A stretch of 64,000 nucleotides of DNA, from positions 459,388 to 523,387 of the forward strand of contig NZ_CP072392.1 of NCBI RefSeq assembly GCF_017742835.1, in the 5' to 3' direction. How positions within the stretch are numbered: position 1 is the first letter of the stretch; each line of letters starts with the position of its first letter. Shown in pieces: positions 53,913 through 63,560 of this stretch. This stretch comes from Aquabacter sp. L1I39. Lineage in GTDB: Bacteria; Pseudomonadota; Alphaproteobacteria; Rhizobiales; Xanthobacteraceae. Below the pieces are notes generated by a model, which saw only the letters and a program-made list of their open reading frames with translations, was not told the DNA's origin and searched no databases. Both the position numbers and the translations under genes were made by a program.

Positions 53913-54818
53913 ATGAAAGGCGGCGAGGTGTCGGAAGGGACAGCGGCGGAACCTGCGATCGACCTGGCATCGGTCAGCGTGGTCTTCGTCACCTATAACA
54001 GCCATGCCGTCATCGGCCGTGCGGTGGCCTCCGTGCCGGCCGCCTGCGACGTCATCATCGTCGACAATGCGAGCCCCGCCGGCACCGACTTCGCCGCCCG
54101 TCTCCCGCGCCCGGTCCGCGTGCTGGCGCAACCGCGCAACCTGGGTTTCGGCGCCGCATGCAATCTGGGCGCGCGGTCCGCCCAAGGGCGCCTGCTGCTC
54201 TTTCTCAATCCCGATGCCGCATTGGAAGACGGCGCGCTGGAGCGCCTGCTGGCTGCGGTCTCCGCCTATGGCCCGGCTTTGCTCATGCCCTCCATCCTGG
54301 CGGAGGATGGCCGCCTCATGCGCAAGGAAGGCTCCATCCTGGAGCCGGTCCCGCGCGCGCGGCGCCTGTCGGCGCAAGAGATTGCGGGCGATTATTGCAC
54401 CCGCTTCGTCCATGGCGCCGCCTTCCTGGTGGAGAAGGATGTTTTCCTGGACCTGGGGGGCTTTGACGAGGCCATCTTCCTCTATCACGAGGATGATGAT
54501 CTCGGCCTTCGGGCCCTCGCCCGGCACATTCCCATCATTGTGGTGCGCGACGCACAGGTGCGCCATGCGGGCGGCAAATCCTCCACGCCCGCCCTCTCGC
54601 AGACCTTCCGCATCAATCGTTGGAAGATGCGGTCGGAGATTTATGTGCGCCGGAAATACCACCGCGCGCCCTCCTTTGCCGCCACCTGCCTCAAGCTCGC
54701 CGGCGGGGTCGCCCTGGCGGCGCTCACGCTCAACGCCCATCGCGTGATGATCCGAGCCGGCAAGCTGGCTGGCCTCCTGGACATGCAAAGGCCCGGCATG
54801 CGGACCGGGCCGGACTGA
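53913..54818 (+). CDS. GT2-family glycosyltransferase, rhamnosyltransferase-like
   Basis: 301 residues. SVVFVTYNS near 22, VDNASPAG near 50, NLGFGAACNLG, and LFLNPDAALEDGAL with the DxD-like metal site near 96; GGFDEAIFLYHEDDDLGLRA near 185 is the acceptor-side motif. No membrane helix except a weak C-terminal one. This layout is typical of WbbL-like rhamnosyltransferases. GGAAGG precedes the ATG at 53913; a 47-residue upstream reading overlaps the lipase start region and is rejected. Confidence 0.9.
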   Translation: MKGGEVSEGTAAEPAIDLASVSVVFVTYNSHAVIGRAVASVPAACDVIIVDNASPAGTDFAARLPRPVRVLAQPRNLGFGAACNLGARSAQGRLLLFLNPDAALEDGALERLLAAVSAYGPALLMPSILAEDGRLMRKEGSILEPVPRARRLSAQEIAGDYCTRFVHGAAFLVEKDVFLDLGGFDEAIFLYHEDDDLGLRALARHIPIIVVRDAQVRHAGGKSSTPALSQTFRINRWKMRSEIYVRRKYHRAPSFAATCLKLAGGVALAALTLNAHRVMIRAGKLAGLLDMQRPGMRTGPD

Positions 54819-55023
54819 CCGGAACAGCCTTGCCGGCATGCGCCCCCGCCGAATGATCCATTGCGCACGCGTTGCGCGTTGTTATTTGTGTTTGGGAGGG
54901 TCCCGCGCTAGGGACCATGAAACAGCCGCACTCAGGGCGGCACACAAGACGGGTCCGGCCGGCCAAGCCGGGCGCCCGAAGCCGGCCTCCCAGGGGGTCG
55001 AGCCTTATTCGGCGGAGTGATCA

Positions 55024-56946
55024 GTGACGGTTTCCAAGACCCCGCTTCTTGATACGGTCCATGTGCCGGCTGACCTGCGCCGGCTTCCCGACGAGAAGCT
55101 CGCCCAGCTCGCCAATGAACTGCGCGCGGAAACCATCGATGCGGTATCGGTGACGGGCGGCCATTTGGGCGCCGGGCTTGGGGTGGTGGAACTCACCGTC
55201 GCCCTGCACCACGTGTTCGACACGCCCCATGACCGGCTCATCTGGGACGTGGGGCACCAGTGCTATCCCCACAAGATTCTCACCGGCCGGCGGGATCGCA
55301 TACGCACCTTGCGCCAGGGCGGGGGCCTGTCCGGCTTCACCCGGCGTTCGGAGAGCGAGTACGATCCGTTTGGCGCGGCGCATTCCTCCACCTCCATCTC
55401 CGCCGGCCTCGGCATGGCCGTGGCGCGGGATCTTTCGGGGGAAGAACGCAACATCGTCTGCGTGATTGGGGACGGCGCCATGTCGGCGGGCATGGCCTAT
55501 GAGGCCATGAACAATGCCGGCGCCATGGACAGCCGGCTGATCGTGGTGCTCAACGACAACGACATGTCCATCGCCCCGCCCACCGGGGCCATGTCAGCCT
55601 ATCTGGCGCGTCTCATCTCGGGGCGCACCTATCTCTCGCTGCGGGAGATCGGCAAGCAGCTGGCCGGCCACCTGCCCAAGTTCGTGGAACGCGGCGCCGC
55701 GCGGGCGGAAGAGTTCGCTCGCGGCTTCTGGACCGGTGGCACGCTGTTCGAGGAGATGGGCTTCTATTATGTGGGTCCCATCGACGGCCACAATTTCGAG
55801 CACCTGCTGCCCGTCCTGCGCAACGTGCGCGATGCCAAGACGGGACCGATCCTGATCCACGTGGTGACCCAGAAGGGCAAGGGCTATGCCCCTGCCGAAG
55901 CCTCGGCGGACAAGTATCACGGTGTCGTGAAGTTCGACGTGGTGACCGGCACGCAGGTGAAACCCAAGTCCAACGCGCCGAGCTACACCCGCGTCTTCGC
56001 GGAGAGCCTGATCAACGAGGCCCGACGCGACGACAAGATCGTCGCCATCACGGCCGCCATGCCCTCGGGTACCGGCATCGACCTGTTCGGACAGGCCTAT
56101 CCCGAGCGCACCTTCGACGTGGGCATTGCCGAGCAGCATGCGGTGACGTTTGCCGCCGGCCTCGCGGCGGAGGGCTACAAACCCTTCTGCGCGCTCTATT
56201 CCACCTTCCTGCAGCGCGCCTATGACCAGGTGGTGCACGACGTGGCGCTGCAGGGCCTGCCGGTGCGCTTTGCCATCGACCGGGCGGGCCTTGTGGGCGC
56301 GGACGGCGCGACCCATGCGGGCGCGTTCGACATCGCCTATCTGGCCTGCTTGCCTGGCTTCACGCTCATGGCGCCGGCGGACGAAGCCGAACTGACCCAT
56401 ATGGTCGCCACTGCCGCCGCGTTCGACCAAGGCCCCATCGCCTTCCGCTTCCCGCGCGGCGACGGGGTGGGCATCGAACGGCCGGTGAAGGGCGAGATCC
56501 TGCCCATCGGGCGCGGACGGGTGGTGAAGGAGGGCACGCAGGTGGCCCTCGTGTCGCTTGGCACACGCCTCGCCGCCTGCCTGGAGGCGGCCGAGCGGCT
56601 GGCGGACCTCGGCATCTCCGCCACCGTCGTGGATGCCCGCTTCGCCAAGCCCATCGACGAGGAACTGATCCTGCGCCTTGCCCGCGCCCATGAGGCGCTG
56701 GTGACGGTGGAGGAAGGTTCTGTCGGCGGCTTCGGTTCGCAGGTGTTCCAGTTGCTGTCTGACCGGGGCGCGTTGGACCGGGGCCTGAAGGTGCGCAGCA
56801 TGGTGCTGCCCGACATCTATATCGACCAGGACACCCAGGCCCGCCAGTTGGCGCAGGCCGGGCTCGACGGCGATGCCATCTGCGCCAAGGCGCTTGCGGC
56901 CCTTGGGCGTACCGGCGAACGCCAGGTGCGCTCGCTGCGGGCCTGA
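55024..56946 (+). CDS. dxs: 1-deoxy-D-xylulose-5-phosphate synthase Dxs
   Basis: 640 residues. First enzyme of the MEP isoprenoid route, joining pyruvate and glyceraldehyde 3-phosphate. Thiamine-diphosphate motif [18 protein letters not shown] near 152; [12 protein letters not shown] near 77, [14 protein letters not shown] near 366 and [15 protein letters not shown] near 425 are conserved. The start is GTG (55024) without a strong ribosome site. A hairpin lies just after the stop. Monocistronic here. Confidence 0.97.
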   Translation: MTVSKTPLLDTVHVPADLRRLPDEKLAQLANELRAETIDAVSVTGGHLGAGLGVVELTVALHHVFDTPHDRLIWDVGHQCYPHKILTGRRDRIRTLRQGGGLSGFTRRSESEYDPFGAAHSSTSISAGLGMAVARDLSGEERNIVCVIGDGAMSAGMAYEAMNNAGAMDSRLIVVLNDNDMSIAPPTGAMSAYLARLISGRTYLSLREIGKQLAGHLPKFVERGAARAEEFARGFWTGGTLFEEMGFYYVGPIDGHNFEHLLPVLRNVRDAKTGPILIHVVTQKGKGYAPAEASADKYHGVVKFDVVTGTQVKPKSNAPSYTRVFAESLINEARRDDKIVAITAAMPSGTGIDLFGQAYPERTFDVGIAEQHAVTFAAGLAAEGYKPFCALYSTFLQRAYDQVVHDVALQGLPVRFAIDRAGLVGADGATHAGAFDIAYLACLPGFTLMAPADEAELTHMVATAAAFDQGPIAFRFPRGDGVGIERPVKGEILPIGRGRVVKEGTQVALVSLGTRLAACLEAAERLADLGISATVVDARFAKPIDEELILRLARAHEALVTVEEGSVGGFGSQVFQLLSDRGALDRGLKVRSMVLPDIYIDQDTQARQLAQAGLDGDAICAKALAALGRTGERQVRSLRA

Positions 56947-56953
56947 CGCGAAA

Positions 56954-56974
56954 ACGGGGCGCCGCGCGCCCCGT
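56954..56974 (-). terminator. bidirectional hairpin between dxs and the convergent secreted-protein gene
   Basis: ACGGGGCGC and GCGCCCCGT form a 9-bp stem with a CGC loop. Read leftward it is followed by T4, a good terminator for the gene at 57010-57453; read rightward for dxs only TTCC follows. Confidence 0.8.
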
Positions 56975-57009
56975 TCCTCAGTGGAGACCCGTTCGGTCAG
57001 CCTGCCGCC

Positions 57010-57453
57010 TTACTTGCAGAAGGCCTCGAACTGGACATAGGCCTCCGGAGCGCCGGCAAGGGGGATCTGCTGCTTGGCACCCTTCACCTCCACCGTGAGG
57101 GTCTTGCCGCTGGCGAGCAACGCCTTCACATCCTCCAGCTTGGAGCCGGCTTCCACATCGATGGAGGTGTCAGCGGCCACCGCCTTGCCGGTGAGCTCCT
57201 TCTTGAGCTTTCCGGCGGTGAAGATGACCTTGGCGGGATCATCGCCCTTCAGGCCCTTGGCGCCGGAGACGTTAACCAAAGCCAGAGGCTTGCCGCGCTC
57301 ACACACGAACAGCAGTTGGCTGCTGTCTTCTGTGCCGAATGCCAGGTTCGCGCCGTTGTCCGTCTCGGTGGTGGTCCAATTCAGCTTGACCTGTGCTGCA
57401 GCCGGAAGAGCCGAGACCGCAAGGACGGAAAGCGCCAGAACTGCGCGATACAT
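57010..57453 (-). CDS. small secreted two-cysteine protein A
   Basis: 147 residues. Signal peptide (LSVLAVSALPAAAQ), one central cysteine (LLFVCERG near 51) and a terminal FEAFCK. The segment ending TLTVEVKGAKQQIPLAGA near 119-136 matches the protein encoded next to it. The two cysteines could form a disulfide. Alphaproteobacterial secreted proteins of this kind are common but unnamed. GGAG precedes the ATG at 57453; a longer frame upstream is rejected. Confidence 0.72.
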   Translation of the reverse strand: MYRAVLALSVLAVSALPAAAQVKLNWTTTETDNGANLAFGTEDSSQLLFVCERGKPLALVNVSGAKGLKGDDPAKVIFTAGKLKKELTGKAVAADTSIDVEAGSKLEDVKALLASGKTLTVEVKGAKQQIPLAGAPEAYVQFEAFCK

Positions 57454-57592
57454 GATGTGCTCCATGAAGGCAGGCGCGCGATCATAGCGAGACTTGGAAA
57501 AAGGAAAATTGGAAAAAGGAAAAGACGCCCCGACGCCAGGTTCAAGAACCGCCATCCTTTCGGACTGCGCCTTTTGCCGCGCGGCCGGCGCC

Positions 57593-58120
57593 TCACCGCT
57601 TGGGCAGGCAGGCCCGCTCGAAATCCGCCAGCCGCGTCCGCGCGCCCGCAAGCGGCAAGGACTGCGTCTCTCCCGGCAGCTTGATGACCAGCGTGTCGCC
57701 ATCCCGGAACAGGTCGAAGACGCGGGCATTCAGGCTCACCGCCGCCTCCACCACCAGGTCGCCATCCGACGACCCCAGGAAGGCGGTCGCCGCCAGTTCG
57801 AGACGACGGCGGCCATTGGATAAGGACAGGGGGACGCCATCGCCGGACGCAATCTTCTTGGTCTTCACCTCAACCGCGATCTGCAGCAGGTTGGCCGATG
57901 GCTGGCAGGTGGCGGCAAAGGAGGGGTCCGTTTCCCGCGGCAGGGCGTAGCGCAGAGCGAAGGTATCCTCGCCCTTGGCCAGCGACCAGACGCGCGGATC
58001 CGGCGGTGTCGCGGGCTTGGCGGGCCTCGGCTTGGGCGTTGCCGCCTGGAGCGCGCCAAGGCCCGGTCCCAGCGTCAGCACCGCCACGGCCAGGTGAAGA
58101 ACAAGGAACCTGAAACGCAT
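57593..58120 (-). CDS. small secreted two-cysteine protein B, paralogue of A
   Basis: 175 residues. Signal peptide (AVAVLTLGPGLGALQA), a Pro-rich linker, then the same domain as the neighbour: FAATCQPSANLLQIAV with the first cysteine, DTLVIKLPGETQSLPLAGA, and an ending FERACLPKR with the last cysteine. GGGAGACGAG lies before the ATG at 58120. Probably co-transcribed with protein A, 139 bp downstream. Function unknown. Confidence 0.72.
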   Translation of the reverse strand: MRFRFLVLHLAVAVLTLGPGLGALQAATPKPRPAKPATPPDPRVWSLAKGEDTFALRYALPRETDPSFAATCQPSANLLQIAVEVKTKKIASGDGVPLSLSNGRRRLELAATAFLGSSDGDLVVEAAVSLNARVFDLFRDGDTLVIKLPGETQSLPLAGARTRLADFERACLPKR

Positions 58121-58559
58121 CTCGTCTCCCATCACGGCCTCTCGGCCGGAGCGTCGCACGGCGCGGACACCAGAACGGCAGAGGCCATGCTTCCGCATCG
58201 AAACCGGGGGCGGGATGCGTGCACGGTCACCGCAAAAGCGGTCCTGTGCGCGGGTTCATCCGCCCTTATAGCCAGGAAAGGCGATTCATCGGTCAATCGC
58301 CCCCCGCAACGGCGTCCATGACCGGATCGCGCCTCTGCTGAGGCAACCTCTTTCCTTATTATTTCAACGTCCTAGCCACGTCGACTCGGAACAGGGCGGC
58401 TCAACCGGCGGGAGATTGCCCCACCCCGGTAACGCCGGCCGTCAAAACTCTATGTTTCCCAACATGTTCGCATGTGGGGCTGGAGCGGGCGTTGCACCCG
58501 CTCCATACATATCGCTCAAAAGTGTTGCATCCTTGCCCTGCCCTGGGCGATGGAGCGCC
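58121..58559. other. intergenic stretch between divergent genes, with a hairpin
   Basis: About 440 bases without a gene. It should contain promoters for protein B (leftward) and tlyA (rightward), but I see no sure boxes. The one clear structure is an 8-bp inverted repeat (GGAGCGGG / CCCGCTCC, 7-base loop) at 58482-58504, 56 bp before tlyA, which could form in the tlyA leader RNA. Confidence 0.5.
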
Positions 58560-59318
58560 ATGGCCAAGAGGGCAGGACTGGCAGGAATGGGGCGTGAGCG
58601 GATCGATAAGCTCCTGGTGGCGCGCGGACTGTTCGACAGCCGCGCCCGCGCCCAGGCCGCCATCCTGGCTGGCGGGGTGAGCGTGGCCGGGCGGGTGGTC
58701 GACAAGCCCTCCGACATGGTCGACGCCGATGCGGCCATCGAGGCCACGGACCTGCACCCCTATGTCTCGCGTGGGGGGCTGAAGCTGGCGGCGGCGCTTG
58801 ATACGTTCGGCATCAATCCTGAAGGTGGGGTGGCGCTGGACCTCGGCGCCTCCACCGGTGGCTTCACCGATGTTCTCCTGCGGCGGGGCGCACGGCGGGT
58901 CTATGCGGTGGACGTGGGCCACGATCAGTTCCATCCCCGCCTGCGGGCGCGGCCGGAGGTCCGGCTCCTGGAGGGCACCGATGCCCGTAGCCTCGGCCCG
59001 GATCTCATCCCGGAGCCGGTGGACCTGGTGGTGGCGGATGTAAGCTTCATCTCCCTCGCTCTGGTCCTGCCGCCAGCCCTCCCCCTCGCCGGTCCCGGGG
59101 CGCAGATGGCGGTGCTGGTGAAGCCCCAGTTCGAGGCTGGCCCCGCTCATGTGAAGAAGGGCATCGTGCGTGACCCGGCGGTGCATGAAGAGGTGTGCGC
59201 CCGCATCCAAGGCCTGATAGAGAGCCAGGGCTGGCGCGTGCGGGGCCTTGTCCCCTCCCCCATCGCCGGCGGCGACGGCAATCGCGAATTCCTCCTGGGC
59301 GCCGAGCGCCCTTTCTAG
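58560..59318 (+). CDS. tlyA: TlyA-family rRNA 2'-O-methyltransferase / S4-domain protein
   Basis: 252 residues. S4 RNA-binding domain at 10-70 (RIDKLLVARGLFDSRARAQAAI), then an FtsJ-like methyltransferase with motif I LDLGASTGGFTDVLL near 98, VDLVVADVSFISL near 158 and VLVKPQFEAG near 188. Known TlyA modifies rRNA 2'-O positions and can act as a hemolysin-like protein. An earlier in-frame ATG at 58416 is rejected; the ATG at 58560 has GGAG 6 bp upstream. Confidence 0.93.
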   Translation: MAKRAGLAGMGRERIDKLLVARGLFDSRARAQAAILAGGVSVAGRVVDKPSDMVDADAAIEATDLHPYVSRGGLKLAAALDTFGINPEGGVALDLGASTGGFTDVLLRRGARRVYAVDVGHDQFHPRLRARPEVRLLEGTDARSLGPDLIPEPVDLVVADVSFISLALVLPPALPLAGPGAQMAVLVKPQFEAGPAHVKKGIVRDPAVHEEVCARIQGLIESQGWRVRGLVPSPIAGGDGNREFLLGAERPF

Positions 59319-59320
59319 CG

Positions 59321-59372
59321 CCCATGAGGACGTCCCATAAGAACGTCTCATGAGAGCGCCTCATGAACCTGA
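59321..59372 (+). repeat. four tandem 13-bp units spanning a start codon
   Basis: Four consecutive 13-bp units begin at 59321, 59334, 59347 and 59360 and share the core C(C/T)CATGAGAACG. The last unit contains the ATG of the next gene (59363). ATGs also occur in units 1 and 3: a nine-codon frame starts at 59324, and a second, overlapping frame at 59350. They could affect translation start choice. Confidence 0.75.
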
Positions 59373-60613
59373 TTGAGAGACAGGCAGGCCCGATGCAGGT
59401 GGAAATCGCGCGCATGGGCGCGCAAGGTGATGGCATCGCAAAGACGCCGGAGGGCGCCCTGTTCGCCGCCTATGTGCTGCCCGGCGAGACGGTGGAAGGC
59501 GTAAAGGACAAGGATCGCCTCAATGTGACGGCCATCCTTCAGCCGAGCCCTGAGCGTGTGGCGCCCGAATGCACCCATTTCGGCGTCTGCGGCGGCTGCC
59601 TGCTCCAGCATTGGGAAGCCGGTGCCTACCAGGCCTGGAAGCGCCAGACAGTGGTGGACGCGCTGGAGCGCGAAGGTATCGCTGCCGAGGTGAAGCCCCT
59701 CATCGATGCCCATGGCGCCGGACGGCGGAGGGTCATCTTCCATGCGCGGCAGAAGGGTCCGCGCACTGTGGTGGGATTTGCCGAGCGCCGCTCCCATGCC
59801 ATGGTGGCCATCACCCATTGCCCGGTGCTCGCACCGGGCCTTGCCCGCGCTTTGGAGGCATCTCAGGCGCTGGCCGAGGCGCTGGCGCCGCTCAACAAGC
59901 CGCTCGACGTCCAGGTCACCGCCACCGAAAGCGGCCTTGATGTGGATGTGCGCGGCTCCGGCCCCTTGCCGCCGCTGCTGGCCATGGATCTCGCCGTCAT
60001 CGCCGAACGCTTCGGGCTCGCCCGCCTCACCCGCCATGGCGAACTGGTGCTCCAGCGCGCGTCGCCCTTCCTCACCATGGGCGCCGCGCGGGTGGAATTG
60101 CCGCCTGCCTCCTTCCTCCAAGCGACGGCCGAGGGCGAGGCCTGCCTCGCGCGGCTCGCCGCGGAGGGTGTAAGCGGCGCCAAGCGGGTGGCGGATCTCT
60201 TCAGCGGCGTCGGCACCTTCGCGCTGCGGCTCGCGACGCATGCGCGCGTGCTCGCGGTGGAGAGCAACGCCCCGGCCATCGCCGCCCTGAAGCGAGCGGC
60301 CCAGGGCACGCCGGGCCTAAAGGGCGTTGACACTGAAGTCCGAGACCTGTTCCGCCGCCCGCTTCTCGCCGAGGAGATGGCCAAGTTCGATGCGGTGGTG
60401 ATCGACCCGCCCCGACAGGGCGCGGAAGCCCAGGCCCGGGAACTCGCACGCTCCAGGCTGCCCCGCCTCGTCTATGTGTCGTGCTCCGTCGCCACCTTCG
60501 CCCGCGACGCGGCGATCCTGGCCGCTGGTGGCTTCCGGCTGGCCCATGTCACCCCGGTCGACCAGTTCCGCTATTCGCCCCATGTGGAGCTGGTGGGGAT
60601 TTTCGAGCGCTGA
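59363..60613 (+). CDS. RNA 5-methyluridine methyltransferase (TrmA/RumA/RlmD family)
   Basis: 416 residues. N-terminal TRAM-like part, then the iron-sulfur motif C-x5-C-x2-C (CTHFGVCGGC near 72-81), a central domain, and a SAM domain with motif I VADLFSGVGTFALRLA near 277. The nucleophile cysteine is in VYVSCSVATFARDA near 370 after DPPRQGAEAQ. It methylates U in 23S rRNA or tRNA; which position is not predictable from sequence alone. It starts inside the 13-bp repeat array. Confidence 0.92.
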   Translation: MNLIERQAGPMQVEIARMGAQGDGIAKTPEGALFAAYVLPGETVEGVKDKDRLNVTAILQPSPERVAPECTHFGVCGGCLLQHWEAGAYQAWKRQTVVDALEREGIAAEVKPLIDAHGAGRRRVIFHARQKGPRTVVGFAERRSHAMVAITHCPVLAPGLARALEASQALAEALAPLNKPLDVQVTATESGLDVDVRGSGPLPPLLAMDLAVIAERFGLARLTRHGELVLQRASPFLTMGAARVELPPASFLQATAEGEACLARLAAEGVSGAKRVADLFSGVGTFALRLATHARVLAVESNAPAIAALKRAAQGTPGLKGVDTEVRDLFRRPLLAEEMAKFDAVVIDPPRQGAEAQARELARSRLPRLVYVSCSVATFARDAAILAAGGFRLAHVTPVDQFRYSPHVELVGIFER

Positions 60614-60706
60614 GGACTTTCCGGGGATGTCCCGTTCGCCAAGCTGTTCGCTGCGCTCGGTTTCTGTACAATGCCGGCGTAACGAAGCGAACCAGAGGGG
60701 CGTCCT

Positions 60707-61273
60707 GTGCGTGGCCTGAAGAGTGTTGCCCTTGCCCTGGTGTTCGGTGTCGCCGTCGGATCGCTTCCGGCCTTGGCGCAAGACATCCCTGGCCCCGCCC
60801 CCCAAGCCCTGGTTGCGGTCGCCCGGGTCCCCTCGACGGACGCGTTCGTGAAGACAGCGGCGGCGGCCAACGGGTTCGAGATCGCCAGCAGCAAGCTGGC
60901 GCTGGAAAAGTCGAAGAACCCGGCGATCCGGGCCTTTGCCCAGCACATGATCACGGATCACACCCGCATCGGCGAGGCCTTCGTCGCGGCCCTCGGCAAG
61001 GCCAATACGGGCATCACCCCTGCTCCGGGCCTGACGCCGGACCTGGACAAGATCATGTCCGACCTGTCCGCCAAGTCCGGCGCGGCGTTCGACGCGGCCT
61101 ATGTGGCGGCACAGACGCAGGGCCACATGGACGCAGTGGGCTTGTTCGGCGGCTATGCCAAGGGTGGCAGCAACGCCGTAATGCGCGAATTCGCCATCGA
61201 GACGCTGCCCACCATCAAGATGCACCTCACCATGTGCTACGAGCTCGCCACGTCGAAGGCCGCCTCCCGCTGA
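60707..61273 (+). CDS. DUF4142 exported protein
   Basis: 188 residues. Signal peptide (LALVFGVAVGSLPALAQ) followed by the four-helix, ferritin-like DUF4142 domain: DAFVKTAAAANGFEIASSKLALEKS, FAQHMITDHTRIGEAF, LSAKSGAAFDAAYVAAQTQGH and LPTIKMHLTM. Family members are periplasmic or outer-membrane-linked and of unknown role. The start is GTG, 6 bp after GAGGGG. Independent of its neighbours. Confidence 0.9.
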   Translation: MRGLKSVALALVFGVAVGSLPALAQDIPGPAPQALVAVARVPSTDAFVKTAAAANGFEIASSKLALEKSKNPAIRAFAQHMITDHTRIGEAFVAALGKANTGITPAPGLTPDLDKIMSDLSAKSGAAFDAAYVAAQTQGHMDAVGLFGGYAKGGSNAVMREFAIETLPTIKMHLTMCYELATSKAASR

Positions 61274-61288
61274 GGGCAGGCTCACGGC

Positions 61289-62107
61289 TCAATTGTTCCA
61301 ATGCTCCTGCCACAGCCGCTCGCCGATGAGGCAGGAAAGGCGCGGCGGGCTGACGGCTGGGATGATGCGGGGCATTTCGGGCGGCCGCAGCCCTGCCACC
61401 TCCAGCACCAGTTTGGTCTTGATGGCGCGGGCGAACTCCGCCTGCTCGCGCACCGGGATGACGAAGGCCCCCGCACCACCGATGACGCAATCCTCGTAAT
61501 AGACATCAAGATCGGGAATATCGATGGCCGAGTTGGTGCTGCGCTTCAGCAGCAGGGGCAGGCCATTGATCGTGATGCCTTGCGCCACCACCGCGTCGCG
61601 CGCCCGCTCCACCGGCGGCCCCTGATTGTTCACGCCGTCGCCGGACACGTCGATGACGTTGCGCAGCCCGCGATAGCCCGACGTCTTCAAATGGTTGGCG
61701 GAAAAGAGCAGCGCCGCGGAAATGGAGGTGCGGTAGACGCGCCGCAGCGGGGCCGCCCGAATGGCGTCCGAGAAGGCGCGCGCGGTGGCGGGGCCGTCAA
61801 TGATGCTCCAATCCAGCACCACCCTCTGCTCCCGCTCGCCGGCCCATTCCACATAGGAGACAGCAATGCGCCCGCGTGGGCCCTGCCGCAGGGCGTTGAG
61901 GAAGTCGTCGGAGACGAGGGCGGCGGCATAGCCCTCGCGCTGGAGGGTCTGCTCGTCGGGATCCATGGAATAGGAGACGTCCACGGCCAGGACGAGTTGC
62001 ACGTCCACCATGTTGTCGGCGGCAGGGGCCGCCTGCGCGGCGCCCGATCCAAGCAGAGCCACGAGAACGGGGACAAAGCAAAGGATACGGGTGAGCCGCC
62101 AAGCCAT
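61289..62107 (-). CDS. DUF1194 exported von Willebrand A-like protein
   Basis: 272 residues. Signal peptide (VPVLVALLGSGAAQA), then a VWA-type fold with metal site DVSYSMDPDE near 44, LRNVIDVSGDGVNNQGPP near 145 and a conserved Cys pair (EDCVIGG and LSCLIGE). GGAGGACGCC lies before the ATG at 62107. The DUF1194 family is secreted and uncharacterised. It stands alone, convergent with the DUF4142 gene. Confidence 0.9.
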   Translation of the reverse strand: MAWRLTRILCFVPVLVALLGSGAAQAAPAADNMVDVQLVLAVDVSYSMDPDEQTLQREGYAAALVSDDFLNALRQGPRGRIAVSYVEWAGEREQRVVLDWSIIDGPATARAFSDAIRAAPLRRVYRTSISAALLFSANHLKTSGYRGLRNVIDVSGDGVNNQGPPVERARDAVVAQGITINGLPLLLKRSTNSAIDIPDLDVYYEDCVIGGAGAFVIPVREQAEFARAIKTKLVLEVAGLRPPEMPRIIPAVSPPRLSCLIGERLWQEHWNN

Positions 62108-62226
62108 GGCGTCCTCCGAAGATGGCAGCCGGAATGCTCCATGCTGCCACCAACGGAAGGTCGGCAAAAGGCCGTCATGGACCCGCCGCGCGCGCCGGGG
62201 GGCACGCGCGTGTCACAAAGACGGCA

Positions 62227-63537
62227 TCAGGCTTCCAGCGGCTCGGTCTCGACGATCTCAATACCGAAGCCGGCGAGACCCACATAGGTGCGGGTCTTGG
62301 AGGCGAGGAGGCGGATAGACACCACGCCCAGGTCTCGCAGGATCTGCGCGCCAAGTCCGATCTCGCGCCAGTGGCGATCACGCTCGGCCTCGCTGGCGGT
62401 CTTTTCGGTCTCGCCCACGGCGGTAGCGGGGACGCCCGCGGTTCCGTCGCGCAGATAGACCAGCACACCGCGCCCCTCGGCCTTGATGCGCTCCAGTGCC
62501 TTCTGCACCGACTTGGCGCCGCCAAAGGCATCGCCGATGGGATCGGCCCGGTGCAGGCGCACCAGAACGTTCTCGCCATCGCCGATCCGACCATAGACCA
62601 CCGCCAGGTGGTTCACGGACTCGAACGGCGTGACGAAGGAAAAGCCCTTCATCTCGCCGATGACGGTGGGCACGGGGAATTCGGCGGAGCGGGTGACGAG
62701 CTTCTCGCGCGCCTGACGATAGGCGATGAGGTCCGCCACCGAAATGCGCACCAGGTTGTGCTTCTCGGCGAAGGCCGTCACCTGCGGGCCGCGCTGGACG
62801 GTGCCGTCATCATTGACCAGTTCGGCAATCACGCCCACCGCCGGCAAGCCGGCGAGGCGGCACAGGTCCACCGCCGCCTCGGTATGTCCGGAGCGCATGA
62901 GCACGCCGCCTTCCTTGGCGATCAGCGGGAAAACATGGCCGGGACGCACGAAATCAGCGGCGCCCATATTGGGATTGGCCAAAGCGCGCACGGTGTTGGT
63001 GCGCTCCTCGGCGGAGATGCCGGTGGTGGTGCCGTGCTTCACGTCCACGGAGACAGTGAAGGCGGTGCCCATGGGGGCATCATTATTGGCCACCATGGGC
63101 TCAAGGCGCAGGCGCTTGGCCTCGGAGGGGGGCAGCGGCGTGCACACGATGCCGGACGTGTTGCGGATGACGAAAGCCATCTTCTCCGGCGTGGTGAGCG
63201 AGGCGGCGAGGATCAAGTCGCCTTCATTCTCACGATCGTCGTCATCGGTGACGACCACGATGTCCCCCCGGGCGATGGCCTCAATGGCGGACTGGACGCG
63301 GGACTGGACAGTATCGGTCACGGGCAAACCTCGGATGCGGGGGGCAGGCAGGCCGAGAAGGTCGTTCGGGGTCACGGCGTGACCCGTCGCCTCCGCGATC
63401 CGCTCGGCGGTCTCGCGGGACACCCAGGCGCGCGCATCGTTGCACAGGGCCGTCACGCTGGCAGGGGACAGCCCCACCTGCCGGGCGAACGCGCTGCGCT
63501 TGGTTCCGGTGCTTTCGAGCCAGTCCGCGAGCTTCAT
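62227..63537 (-). CDS. ribB: HTH-RibB fusion with degenerate RibA domain (RibBX-type)
   Basis: 436 residues. Residues 1-65 look like an XRE-type helix-turn-helix (SAFARQVGLSPASVTALC). RibB domain, ~75-285: DDDDRENEGDL near 98 with metal-binding Glu, GVLMRSGHTEAAVDL near 230, giving dihydroxybutanone phosphate for riboflavin. The C-terminal RibA-like region (~290-430) keeps the overall pattern (RLHRADPIGDAFGG) but lacks the zinc cysteines and nearby catalytic residues of GTP cyclohydrolase II. It should make only the RibB product. No FMN riboswitch is visible upstream. Confidence 0.93.
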   Translation of the reverse strand: MKLADWLESTGTKRSAFARQVGLSPASVTALCNDARAWVSRETAERIAEATGHAVTPNDLLGLPAPRIRGLPVTDTVQSRVQSAIEAIARGDIVVVTDDDDRENEGDLILAASLTTPEKMAFVIRNTSGIVCTPLPPSEAKRLRLEPMVANNDAPMGTAFTVSVDVKHGTTTGISAEERTNTVRALANPNMGAADFVRPGHVFPLIAKEGGVLMRSGHTEAAVDLCRLAGLPAVGVIAELVNDDGTVQRGPQVTAFAEKHNLVRISVADLIAYRQAREKLVTRSAEFPVPTVIGEMKGFSFVTPFESVNHLAVVYGRIGDGENVLVRLHRADPIGDAFGGAKSVQKALERIKAEGRGVLVYLRDGTAGVPATAVGETEKTASEAERDRHWREIGLGAQILRDLGVVSIRLLASKTRTYVGLAGFGIEIVETEPLEA

Positions 63538-63560
63538 GCCCGGACGCTAGCAGAGGGCAA

